Positions 1-10,457 of a DNA stretch of 64,000 bases are shown one piece after another. How positions within the stretch are numbered: position 1 is the stretch's first letter; each line of letters starts with the position of its first letter. Below the pieces are notes generated by a model that was not told the origin of the DNA, ran no database searches, and saw only the letters and a program-made list of their open reading frames with translations. Source of the DNA: Vishniacozyma victoriae (Eukaryota > Basidiomycota > Tremellomycetes > Tremellales > Bulleribasidiaceae). The stretch is taken from the NCBI GenBank assembly GCA_017654735.1, contig JADPYG010000094.1, positions 62,001 through 126,000 of the forward strand. The letters run 5' to 3'. The position numbers and the translations under genes are program-made.

Positions 1-729
1 TATGACCGTCTGTGGGAGGAGGCTGAGCGATACGCCAATCAACACGAAAGGACAGCCGAAGGTCAAGATCTCCGCCGTCGATTGGAACCCTACGTCGAAT
101 GCCGAATTAGCTACATGAGATACCGTCTTATTCATTTCCGCACCAGGGAGCAAGAGGGGTCAGAAGCCTGGGCTAAACGGGTGGTAGATCGGGTGTTGGA
201 AGAGCAGGCAGAAGCCGATGAAGCGGAAGAAAGAGCAGAGGCTGCGAGGAACGCGGAAAGAGCGGCGGCAAGGAACAGGACTCTTGCGAGAAGGCTTGCA
301 GCACAGGCCCGGGAACAGGAGAGGAGAACACTGGTCAGGGAGGGCCGAGAGAGGCGGTTGGCGGAAGGACAGGTATTGATGCAGCTCAAGGAGGAACTCA
401 GGGACTTGGACTCTGAAGGCGCTGCTCTTCGAAGAGAAGATCGGGACCTCGTCAGTGAGCAAGAAAGTCACAACGGCTCCCCTACGCGCCGAGTCGAAAT
501 TGGAGTACGCCGAGAGGAGGTCAGTATCGCCCTCTGGTTCAATAACGAAAGGCAGTTGGCAAAGGTGAGTACATGAACTGAAAATCACTTTGCGGTTGAG
601 CTGACTTGCTTCTAGACCGCTGAAATCGAGACTCACCGGGCAAACGTCGCTCTCGAATATGAAAGGGAGCGACGCGACATCAATCGACTCACTTCACGAA
701 GTCGGCTCCTCAAACGTGGACGACGTTGA
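1..729 (+). CDS. 3' part of a coiled-coil protein of unknown function
   Basis: The gene enters from the left edge already in frame (first codon at base 1). Two exons are visible, 1-564 and 616-729, separated by a 51-base intron that starts GTGAGT and ends CTTCTAG; the downstream reading continues in frame to TGA at 727-729. The protein is extremely rich in Glu, Arg, Ala and Gln, with runs such as EQAEADEAEERAEAARNAER, which predicts a long charged alpha-helical coiled coil. No catalytic motif, signal peptide or membrane segment is seen in this part. I do not recognise the family, and a structural or scaffold role is only a guess because the N-terminus lies outside the window. Confidence 0.75.
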
Positions 730-1948
730 ACCTACACTTCCAGAATCGACATTCTGTACTGTGCCACGCTCGCTCTTCAATCTTTCTGCTTTCTCTCTAT
801 ACAGTATACATATTTACCCGGGTTTATAGGATTTGCCAGTCAATTTTGGGTCTAGTCAATTTTGGGTCTCTTTGTTATGTCTCGATTTCTCTTTCTCATA
901 CTTTCTCATGATGCACTGTATATATACATATTCCAGCATTCTGAACTCTAACATGAAATGGTCAGTCCAATGTCCCTTCTTAGCAAGCACTGGAAGACGC
1001 TAACGATCATGTGAACCTCCCTTCTTCCCCCCGCCGAGATTGGATGCTACAACCACCACTCGATCTTTTGGAACACATCATCATCATCGTCTCTGGAAAC
1101 GCGTCGAGGTCCTGCCGAATGCCAAATATATTAGGTCAACATGCATGTCATTTGTCGCCATGATGTCAGCAGTGAGATGGTTGTCGTGGCGACTTGTCGA
1201 CGACTCGGTATAGGTGGCCGAAGCTTTGTCCAGGGTGATAAGTGATACAGTCGTAAAAGAGTTGACCCATTGACGGACTTTTCAACGACCTGGGCTTAGA
1301 GTCCCGGGGAAACAATCATAGACGACTGTCAGAAACCCACCGTCTTTGATACACTGCTATGCTTGCTGCTTCCTGGGATCTATAGTTTCTCAATACGAGT
1401 TGACAACAATATTGATTCTTCAAAGAAGAAAGAAGAAAGTCTACCTCACCAGCCCACAAGTTATATACCTAAGCAATGCACTCGGTAGCCGAGTCCGTAC
1501 CTCGATATTCTACCCCTAAAGAAGAACCCTGACAACAATGGTGTCGTCACCCAGGCTTGACCTTACATTCCTTGAATAGGGGTGAAGGTGACTTGATTCT
1601 ATTCACATATTCATAGGTCTACTTGGGAACAAAGCCGACTAGTTGTGTGTGCCAATATTCCAGTGCTTATACATTATACAGTACAATACAATTCGGTGTT
1701 CAACGTGCTCCCCTTGTTACCGGCGTAATTTTCAATTGCTACGATCATTCTCAACTCCATCATATCTGATTACCGTACGCAAGCATGTACCATATGCAGG
1801 CAACAGTAAAATCGATAAACTTCTTTCAAAGTTCTCCCATCGCAATTGTTTCGAAAATCCTAAGTTCGCTCCACTGAATCTCGTAAAATCGAACCCATCA
1901 TAAATGATTGTTGTTATGTAAAATGCTTGAAATGCATAAAATCTATAA
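730..1948. other. Intergenic region between two convergent genes
   Basis: About 1.2 kb separate the ends of two convergent genes. Apart from the 16-bp tandem repeat, I see only short open frames with no recognisable protein content and AT-rich stretches consistent with 3' UTRs. No RNA gene was recognised. Confidence 0.6.
838..869. repeat. Two-copy tandem 16-bp repeat
   Basis: The 16-mer AGTCAATTTTGGGTCT occurs twice head to tail with no spacer, just past the end of the coiled-coil gene. It probably lies in the 3' untranslated or intergenic sequence. Confidence 0.8.
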
Positions 1949-4365
1949 TCACGTTCTAGGAGCAACAGAAGAATCGATAGCCCGCTTTGAATCCTGGTAA
2001 CCTCGAACGATCTCGTCTGTAACAGCTTGACGTCGCTGCATATCAGCTTCAATTTCGGGTGTTCATCAATTGATAGCAAGGAGCGTAGGAGAACGAGAAG
2101 CGAGGAAGCGCACCGAGGGAGGGTTAAGAAAATAGAAGGAAGAAAAAAGATATAACGAGAAAGGAAAGAACAAGAACTGGAATGATAGTTTGAAAATTGG
2201 AAAATAGACATACACCCTGGAAACCAGCGACAACCTCCTGAACCTTCTCGATACAAGCTTCCTTCATCTGACTAGTCGATAAAGTACCAGCTCGATATTC
2301 CTATTACTCGTCAGCTTTGTCGATTTCCTATGAGGATGAGCTGACCTTTGCAAGCGTCCCCATCTTTTCATCATCATCCTCAAAGAAACTGAGGTACTGG
2401 TACGCAACATCAATATCGGGGTTTCCACCATTTGCCTCGTGTTCTTCCCTGGAGGCTCCACCACCAGAGAATGCGTGGGATTTGATCTTCTTTGCGATTG
2501 TTTTGGGGTCGTCGGTCATGAAGATTGCTGAATTGACGTTGGACGCTGACATCTTCGTACTAGCTCCCTGGAGAGCTGGGAGGAATTTAGTATGAAGAAG
2601 AGCGGGTTTCCTGTATCCTAGTCGATCGGCTGCGTCACGGGTGAAGAGGAACTGGACATCAGCTGAGCGTTCTACCGAGTGACATCGAGGGTAGCTTACG
2701 TATGGATCCTGATCGATAGCACAAGGGATCAAACAGGGAATATCATCCTGTTCCCCAAAGATCTGAGGGAAAGAACTAGAGAAAGAAGGAGCAGCTTGGA
2801 CAGCAGCGAAATGGTACATTCCAACATTATCACTGTTTTCATCAGCTTGGATACTTTCTGGAACAGCTGGAATCGACATACGATTCAGAGAATCCAAATA
2901 TATTCTTGCTTTGAGATAATGTTAACGTCTTTGCTAGCAGCACAACATTCTCGTAGAAAGCACCACTGACTTATCAGCTGAGATTTCGCTGCGACTCCGG
3001 TAGCTTACCCCATCTGCATGAGGTCCGAGCAAATGAACGTCTTTGCTGGATCAAATCCGCATGCGATAATATCCTTGATGTTCTCTTGACCCATTTGCTT
3101 GTAGTGCCGCAGTAAATCGATAGGTTTCGATTTCTTGCTTCCTTTTGGTTTTGCTTTATCGAGCTTCTTGAGCATTTCCGCTTGTTTCTTGGAATCTCTC
3201 TCCAAGAGGTATTTCTCGTCATCTGATAATCAGCTCGTTGCCGCTACATGAGTGGCGAGGAGCTTACCTGTAATCTGGATAACAAGGGGGCAGTTGAATA
3301 CTCGTTGTAACCAACTGATTATTAGCTTTGAGATTGAGACAGAGGAGCAAGCTGACTTACGCGGTGAATTGGAATGGAATGAGATGACCGAGGTGCATGG
3401 AATCGCTACTAGGTCCACGACCAGTGTAGAGGTAAAATGGTAGTTTCTTCTCGTATCGATCTAGAATCAAGCCTAGATCACTGAATGTCAGCTCAGACTC
3501 GGATAATCATGAGTCAAGAAGCTTACCGGTGTGAGAAGAATGTCCCTCTTCGTAATAGCGGGTCTGACCTTTGTCCCGTCACCCGCTCGAATCTCTCCAG
3601 GAGCTCTTTGTCGATGAGCTTGGCTCCAAATTGCTTGACTAGTTTCTCGTAGTTACTGGGTGTCAGCTCTAACATGCCATACTGCAGAATGAAGCTTACA
3701 TTCCGGTCGACTTGCCCGAGGCGTCTGTACCACCTTGAACGTCGAATGGAGTGATCTTCTGCTCGACTTCCTGTCCTTCGGCTGCTGGCATCTCGGATGT
3801 CTCGGGGATGGTGGGTGTTCTAGGAGGTAGAGCAAATTCACTACTTGTCAGTTGATCGACAAATCGACGAGTCGAGGTCAACTTACGCCCGACTGGTATT
3901 CCTCGAATGAGCCATCCTCTTTGGCTCCTTGACAGCTTCCGGGATTTCATCGTCCAACTTGAGTTTATCCCAATCATCCTGAGTAACACTCCCTCGATGT
4001 TTGTGTCCCCTCTTGGCAACTTCATCCTCTCCCTCATCCGGCCCAAAGATCCTTTCAGGTTGAGGTAACCTCATTTCGGCCAGTTGAGCAGACAGCTGTT
4101 CCGACATGGATTCTGATCGAGCGTGATTCCTCGCTTTGATGATAGCTTCGGGTTCTGGACCGGATAGATCCCCGGTATCGTCTGTACCCGCCGACATGGG
4201 AGAAAGGGGGTTCGAGTGGAGGTTGGAAGATGGGAGGTTTAACCTCAAGCCGGATGGTGCGGGTAGGTCGAGTTTCGAGAATTGAGTAGCGATACCTCCT
4301 GGCGTCATTGTCCCTGACGCTGATGCTGTGCTTCGACCATCTGGAGTAGCTGGTGGTTGTGACAT
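1949..4365 (-). CDS. WRS1: Tryptophan--tRNA ligase, cytoplasmic
   Basis: Class I aminoacyl-tRNA synthetase that charges tRNA-Trp with tryptophan in the cytosol. Eleven exons on the minus strand (4365-3887, 3840-3700, 3655-3527, 3480-3361, 3314-3268, 3222-3009, 2965-2882, 2832-2700, 2651-2346, 2300-2216, 2046-1949) join in phase to 611 residues. The adenylate-binding HLGH box (about residues 279-282, in [10 protein letters not shown]), the KMSAS loop (about 482-486), GRGPSS and HAFSGG are all characteristic of eukaryotic TrpRS. All introns are 43-49 bases except the last (169). The first ~150 residues are a Ser/Pro/Thr-rich extension that does not look like a WHEP domain, making the protein far longer than yeast WRS1 (432). 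It is divergent from SEC11 across a 202-base promoter. Confidence 0.96.
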
Positions 4366-4567
4366 TGTGCTAGGTATAAAAGGATAAGTATAGAGGTAGG
4401 GGTGAATTGCGTTGAGTACTGTTCAGTTGAGTCGTCGCGCTCTGACCTTAGATGACGTGTCAATTTGTGTCACCCTCTAGTATGGACGTGTCTGTCTCCC
4501 TTGTCCACTCTCTCTATCTATACCATATACTATACCTCCAATAGCCCTAAAGGGCATACATACAATC
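4366..4567. promoter_or_regulatory. Shared promoter of the WRS1/SEC11 divergent pair
   Basis: Only 202 bases lie between the two opposed start codons, so both genes must share this region. It holds pyrimidine-rich tracts and TATA-like ACTATACC/CCATATAC sequences but no motif I can assign to a factor. Confidence 0.5.
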
Positions 4568-5367
4568 ATGTTTGGTGAGGAGATAGCACGTATAAGGAAG
4601 CTGGGAGTACAAGGGGTAAGCTATAAAAGCCGTTCGTCGCTACACAGCTAACATCCAGCTCCTATTCCAAGCTCTCAACTTCCTAACGGTCATCGCGTCC
4701 GGACTGATGATGTGGAAGGGACTATGTCTAGTCACCAATTCCGAATCACCCATAGTGGTAGTACTCTCGTATGTCAGCTGTTCCAAGCTAGTGAATTGAG
4801 ATCTGACAGAACAGGGGATCAATGGAACCAGCATTCTACAGGGGAGATATCTTGTTCCTAACGAATCCAAGTAGTACGCCATATGAGATAGGGGATATTA
4901 CCGTCTACAAAACGTAATCAGCTAATAATACTCTTTCTTCGTATGAGCTGACGAATAGACCGGGAACAGGAGATATCCCAATTGTCCACAGGGTGATTGA
5001 GTCGCATACCACGTTAGTCCTTTGTCCTCTTTTTGCGTAATACTGATGGGCAGGAATACAACTCAGCTCCTACTCACTAAAGGAGATAACAATACACAAG
5101 ACGATTTCAGTCTGTATAGAGGAATAGAGTACCTAGAGAGAAAACATATTATCGGGAAAGTCAGGGGGTAGGTCTTTCTCGCCTGTATGGTCGATGATAA
5201 TTGATGGATAGATTCCTGCCTTACGTTGGATACGTTACGATTGCTATGGTAAGCTAATCGTTCCGCAATAGAGTCAAGCTGAAGTACAGAATGATTTCCC
5301 TCAGTTGAAATATGCGTTATTGGGTTGTGTAGGATTGTTCCTCCTAGTTCAGAAAGAGACTTCATGA
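4568..5367 (+). CDS. SEC11: Signal peptidase complex catalytic subunit SEC11
   Basis: Endoplasmic reticulum membrane serine protease of family S26 that removes signal peptides. Seven exons (4568-4615, 4659-4768, 4815-4913, 4959-5012, 5054-5167, 5212-5248, 5290-5367) give 179 residues, the usual size. An N-terminal membrane helix ([19 protein letters not shown]) precedes the catalytic box SGSMEPAF with Ser55; the catalytic His is His96 in IPIVHR, and the family aspartate is in TKGDNN (Asp115). The C-terminal [14 protein letters not shown] and KYALLG segments are standard for SEC11. The start is supported by the [15 protein letters not shown] opening typical of the family. The next gene downstream on the same strand, a SNARE, is also a secretory-pathway gene, though nothing shows they are co-regulated. 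Confidence 0.96.
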
Positions 5368-5714
5368 TGCATTTGTTGTGATTCTATGACATTATTGGAT
5401 GACTGATACCTCTCAGTTGTATGAGTTATGCTGTCCCGTCTACTTTGTACTGCTGCATGCTCTTCTTGCCATTCCGTCATAAGACCACCAATAACTATAC
5501 TAGACGCCACTGATCGACGGGGCGTCGCCGCGTCGCATCAACTACACACTCTTTTCATACATCCATACCTTTTACATCCCATAAACTCAAGCATCCGTCA
5601 CTAATAACCTTACTACGGAGTGTACAACGAAGCTACCATTCGTATAATCGATTAGAAGAGAAATAGAGTGAAGCGGCAACCTGAGTACCGGTTTCAATAG
5701 GCAAACAAGTCATA

Positions 5715-6412
5715 ATGCCAAGGTCCGTCTTTTCATCGTATCATATGCCCAGCTGATGATATCAGCGCAACAGAAAGAACACTGGAGAACCAGAATGAGG
5801 AGGAGATGCAGTCTCTACATGGGAAGATCAAGGCTCTGAGATCAGTAAGTCGAAGAAGGGGTGAGGGGTACGACGAAAATAGTGAGAACCTAAAATCCGG
5901 AGTTGGTCGTAATCCTATGGATAGGGCAGGAAGAGATGATACGAGTGGATTACGGACAGGAAGGGGGCTAGAGATAGTCAGAGCTGATGAGCAGGTAACG
6001 ATAGATATCCTAGACGACTCTTCGCGGCAGAATGACGGGGTAAGTTCATCACCTTGAACGAACGAGGGGGAATAAGCTAACATACAGCTCGACCGTACGG
6101 TAAGTCTACTCGCAACCTATCCTCCCGACCGCAATCTACATCGACCAGATACCCATCAAGCCAATAATCTCTATGGACCTGGAGGGAGGATATCTGACAA
6201 TTCAGACAAATTCATTTTCACAATTCACAAATTCCCTATTCTCCACTTCCCGCCATCATTCTAGGACGATGGCCCAATCATCTACATTACGTCAATATCG
6301 AACTATCGCATATATCGTCCTAGCACTCGTTGGGTTCTGGTTATTGCTCAAGATTTGGCATGGAGTTGGAGGTGGTGGTGGGGTTCCGGAGGTACCTACG
6401 GGGGGATTGTAG
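5715..6412 (+). CDS. Small Golgi/ER v-SNARE of the BET1/SFT1 (GS15) type
   Basis: Tail-anchored Qc-type SNARE for ER-Golgi or intra-Golgi membrane fusion. Five exons (5715-5722, 5766-5844, 5995-6039, 6088-6099, 6206-6412) give 116 residues. The SNARE core reads TERTLENQNEEEMQSLHGKI, then KALRSVTIDILDD, then SSRQNDGLDRTTNSF, with the zero-layer Gln in RQNDGLD; spacing to the Phe matches human GS15. A single membrane helix (AYIVLALVGFWLLLKIW) follows. Unusually, a luminal Gly-rich tail of about 20 residues follows the anchor; BET1-type proteins normally end close to the membrane. Exon 4 is only 12 bases. I cannot decide between BET1 and SFT1 from sequence alone. Confidence 0.88.
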
Positions 6413-6864
6413 ATTATGGGAGGGATGTTGTATGCTATGGATGAGTGGACTCTTTGAGCGGATCTGAATGTTCACAGGTACTTATGCAAGCTGATCGTGA
6501 CATGACCAGGCCGAGGGTGATCATTGGACCGAAAACTGTGATGTCTCCGTTCGAAGAAGGGTACAGTATCGAACCTGCTGACCTGCTGATGTGACATTGT
6601 TATACGGTCGGGTCATTACAGCCTCACGGTAGAGAATACAATAACACTCCCGATGGTCTTCACCGATTACTATGCAAGGCTACTGGAGATGAGGTGAGCA
6701 GAGGATAGTTACACGATATCAGGTACTGATTGATCGTCGTGACGGGTTGTTGGGGACCCTGAATAGGTAGCTGGATGTTACGATCCAGGTGACAAGAGAT
6801 ACATTTGTGAGGATAGTACTCTACTATCCGAACTATATACGGTACGCTGGACTCCGGGTCCATG
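6413..6864. other. Intergenic region before the NUMT
   Basis: No convincing coding exon, RNA gene or repeat was seen between the SNARE stop codon and the start of recognisable mitochondrial rRNA-like sequence. Confidence 0.5.
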
Positions 6865-7404
6865 GATCAGGGCTTAAGGAACTCGGCAAACTACATCCGT
6901 ACACTCGATGATAAGGATGACCAATGATTATGGTCATTGGTGGCACACAATTGAGAGGCATAACTGTTTACCAAAAACACAGGCATCTGCTATATCACAC
7001 GATGTTGTATAGGTGCTGAATCTTGTCCGATGTCATGAGTATAACACAGGTGCGACTATCGACACTTGTGGCACCTCTGATCAATGACAGTCTTAACTAC
7101 AAGGATACTAAGGTAGCGAAAATTCCTTGGCCGTTAAATGCGGTCCTGCATGAATAGAGTAATAATGCCTCTGCTGTCTCATATAGTATCTCAGTGAAAT
7201 TGAATTAGCCGTGAAGATGCGGGCTAGGTGTGGGTTAGACGGGAAGACCCTATGCAGCTTTACTATAGCCAGTCATCGTTCTGGGTTGAGTTAGGTGTAG
7301 AGTAGAAGGGAGTCGTAAGACGTTAATGAAACACCTTTGCTAACATCAAATTGGAACGTATCTCAATAGGAGACAATGACTGGTGGGTAGTTTAACTATC
7401 CGGT
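6865..7404 (+). pseudogene. Nuclear copy (NUMT) of part of the mitochondrial large-subunit rRNA gene
   Basis: About 540 bases match domains IV-V of LSU rRNA in the sense direction. Universally conserved helices are readable in order: AAGGAACTCGGCAAAC near 6874, ACTGTTTACCAAAAACACAG near 6963, ACTAAGGTAGCGAAAATTCC near 7106, GTGAAATTGAATTAGCCGTG near 7194, GACGGGAAGACCCTATGCAG near 7240, CTTTACTATAGC near 7258 and GACTGGTGGGTAGTTTAACT near 7378. The AT-rich wording (for example TTGGCCGTTAAATGCGGTCC) is that of fungal mitochondria and not of nuclear 25S rRNA. The match stops abruptly in the stem after GTAGTTTAACTATCCGG; the rest of the peptidyl-transferase domain is absent, and nuclear genes lie on both sides, so this is a transferred fragment and not a working rRNA gene. 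Confidence 0.9.
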
Positions 7405-7593
7405 CATGACATTGATATCAAAATGAACAACATATTGCGGTGTTTGACTACATCGACCACATACGAAATCCCTGGCCGACGTCTACCACATGGTATTCCA
7501 TCATCATTCGCAATCCAGCAGACCGTTACGATTCCTCGCAACATGCATATCCAAAAAAAGGTAACATGCGACTCAATGACACTGATATCTACA

Positions 7594-9461
7594 TTACAAA
7601 TACTTGTGGGGTTCATCCATCTCGTCGTTGTTCCCCTCCATCTTGTGATACTCGTGGGTCGATATGAAGCTAACTTTCCCATGAGCCTCCTTCCTCTTGA
7701 TTTCTATCTCTTTTCTAGTCATCTGATACTTTTGCCCATCCTTCCACCGCTTTGCCGTAACGATATACTTGGGCGGTTTCCTCTCCCTTCGCTCCCGACG
7801 CCAATAAGCCTCTTCCGGGTCCGGTTCAGCCTCTCGCTCCGCCTTGACAATCACAAATTCTTCAACGAGATCGTCGTCACTAATTGGAATTCCGGGAAAG
7901 CTACAACCGTACTTGCAGTCCTTGTCGCATGAGTGGGTTTTGTACCAGTTCTTCACCTCTTTCTGTCGACTTTTGGCTCGTGATTCGAAAATACGTCGTT
8001 CAAAGTCCTCTCTACCGCGCCACTTGCCCTTCTTTTTCTCTTCGTCCCAGTCCCTGATAGGGATGCGGGCATCAAGTAGACAGTCTATCCATCGATGAAC
8101 TAGTGATTCGATGACTGAGACCCGCCTTTCGACCAAAGAAGTCGCCAGTGGCAGAAGCTCTTCCTTGATGTCCAGAGGTAAGGTCGCTGACACAACTTTC
8201 CCGTTTTGTCCATAACATGCGTTTCGGTATGCGGCAATGTCTTCCCTTTTCTTCTTTTGGTCTTCCTCCTCTTCCTCCCCTTCACCATCACTGAGGTCCA
8301 TTCCATCGTACACCTCATGTATGTCTCCATCGCGATCACGCCAACAATCAGGTAGCCTGTCATCGTATCCTCTATCGTGAACCCAAACGCCTCCTTTTGG
8401 TAAGATAAGTCCATGCGGCTCGATTGTGCATTTTTAACCTTCCTTGGTCTTGAATTGGGTACATGATGGGGATACTTTGGTTGAAGATTCGCCAGAGACA
8501 TGTCGTGCTTCTCGAGACCTTTTGCATGAAGTGCCAATTGATCGACACCTCCGATATGTATTCTGGTTTTGTCGCGGGCCAATAGGATGAACTTGGCCAT
8601 GCGATAATAGATGTTGGATCGAGGCTGTTTGCAGTCTTCTGGGATGTAGGCGACCCTGGATTTATCTTTGGAATCCTGGCCGATATCCTCGTATCCATGT
8701 GGAACTCTCCTTTGCTCGAATAGCACAATAATCCGCCGCGGATCGAAGTGTTCGGGGAAAGTACCGATTTGGCAACTGCGATAAGGTTCATCGTAATCGA
8801 GGGAGATGACCAAGGTCTCGACGTTCGAAGACAACAATCGAGTCGGAGTACAAAGCCTACAAATCATTCCAGGACAAACGTCGTCAAGAACGAGGCGAAA
8901 CGGGTGTCGAGGCAAGAACGCGCATTGCTCCATGGGTCTTGTGGGGTAGCATTGATTATCGTGTGACCCCCGGGCAATGACGGTGCGGACGTTGGGGAGC
9001 GGATGGGTCTCGGCGAGCCGGTCGCAGGCGTCGTGGTACTCGACCGTCACGACGCGGACATGCTCGTATAACCTTTTCATCATCGTAGTCGCTGGGTACC
9101 AGGCTCTGATATTGACAGGCGCCCTTCGCATAAAACCCCAGTCTAATCCAGGTTCCATCGCTCGATGTGCCGTACAGCCTGCCGGTGTCCTATGTTGATA
9201 TGGCATCTCACCTTTGCATGACACGCAGTCTCGATCGTAATAGTGTCCTCTTGGCTTGGTCACGTTAAATTCGTAGAGCGGTACCTCGATTCGCCGACAA
9301 AGTCTTGCTGCCGAGGCATCAAAGAACGCCTGAGATACTCGCAGAATGTGAACTAAGTCGGTAGCGCTGCCGTTGTCCAGATGACTGACGATTTTCGAAA
9401 GCAGTTCCGGATTACCGAAGACCTCCTGTACACACGCGAGCTGTTTAGTGGAGTCGGACAT
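7594..9461 (-). CDS. F-box-like family protein, copy A (frame break or cryptic intron)
   Basis: First of three tandem paralogues. The N-terminal frame starts at 9461 and opens with an F-box-like helix bundle (EVFGNPELLSKIVSHLDNG, then LRVSQAFFDASAARLCRRIE), a Cys pair CVSC, TAHRAMEPG, and a CRLCTPTRLLSSNVE motif. The C-terminal half lies in another frame from about 8430 down to TAA at 7594 and carries VERRVSVIESLVHRWID and the family ending EGNNDEMDEPHKYL. The frame must change near 8370-8480. Homology to copy C continues upstream in the second frame (HDRGYDDRLPDCWRDR), which favours a one-base indel, but phase-compatible introns of 104 or 32 bases can also be drawn. F-box proteins usually select substrates for SCF ubiquitin ligases; the substrate is unknown. 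The rest of the family looks lineage-specific. Confidence 0.65.
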
Positions 9462-10457
9462 AGCGAAAGAATCCGGTTCAGCTGTAATATGTTACGGATA
9501 GTGGTTCAATGGGGGAAGAAGAACAAGACGAAAACATAAAGAAGCCCGTATTATTATACGATTGCATAGTGATGACTTGTTTGTTGGAGGCTCAGGGCAC
9601 TTACAAATGTCCGTTGACTTGATTCACTTCGAGTCGAAACAACAGCATTTTGTATCCGCCCAAGATTCAAACCTAAATTCCAAGTCGCCGAAGTTTAACA
9701 CCGCCTCGACCGATCCGATTCCCTCTCCCATCATTGCATGGTCTCTGGCGGTGTTTTGAGCGCTTACTGACTACCCAGCGGAAAGGAGAGAGTAGCGAAA
9801 ATGTTGAAAGACACGCTCTATGAGAGGTTTGGCTTGCATAGCCAGAACCCAAATGATCAATGCAAGACATTGGCGTATTAGATTATTACTAGTAAGCAAC
9901 AGGTTACTACCCTTAAATCAGCCCATATGATATTATCGGTTAGTAACCTTGGCAGTAGTACAATCAGATGACACACACAGTAGGTAGCCAGTCTTGTAGC
10001 GAGTACATGTATCTCTTCCGATATAGACTTAACAGGAAACGCATGCAGACAACCGGTATTGGCGACACATGTGTGTACGTACGAGTCGTAGCGTCTTGAA
10101 CTGTCGTGGTCGTAGTCGATCTAAGTCTGGATAGCAGCGAGTGAGTGGAAGTAGGTTCAAAGTGGACAAGAGATCCATCAGTGAGGTCATAGTCAGGGGC
10201 TCAGGTTACGAGATATCGGTAATGACATAATCAAGTGACCGGCGGTTTCTCGATGTTGGAGACCCACCCTTTTCTGCTCGAGGAATACGTGTAGACTTAT
10301 TGGGAGCGTTCTCGCATGTGTTTCTGAATATGCGCTCGCTACCAAAATTCATTTTCTACATGGATTCTATGGCTAGCAGTACAGATACACCCAATCAGGG
10401 TCGGACATACTGACTGTCTCCACGTCCCAAGCGAGGACCAAGACCCTGTCATGGCAA
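9462..10457. other. Spacer between F-box copies A and B
   Basis: Nearly 1 kb contains the promoter of copy A and the 3' flank of copy B. Short open frames here show no family similarity, and I see no mobile-element signature or RNA gene. Confidence 0.5.

Noticed and set aside
160..636. 158-codon open frame antisense to the coiled-coil gene
   Set aside because: It is a shadow of the highly biased Glu/Arg codons on the plus strand; no protein motif or splice logic supports it.
6865..7404. Functional rRNA gene
   Set aside because: Only an internal fragment of the molecule is present, it is of mitochondrial type, and it lies among intron-rich nuclear genes.
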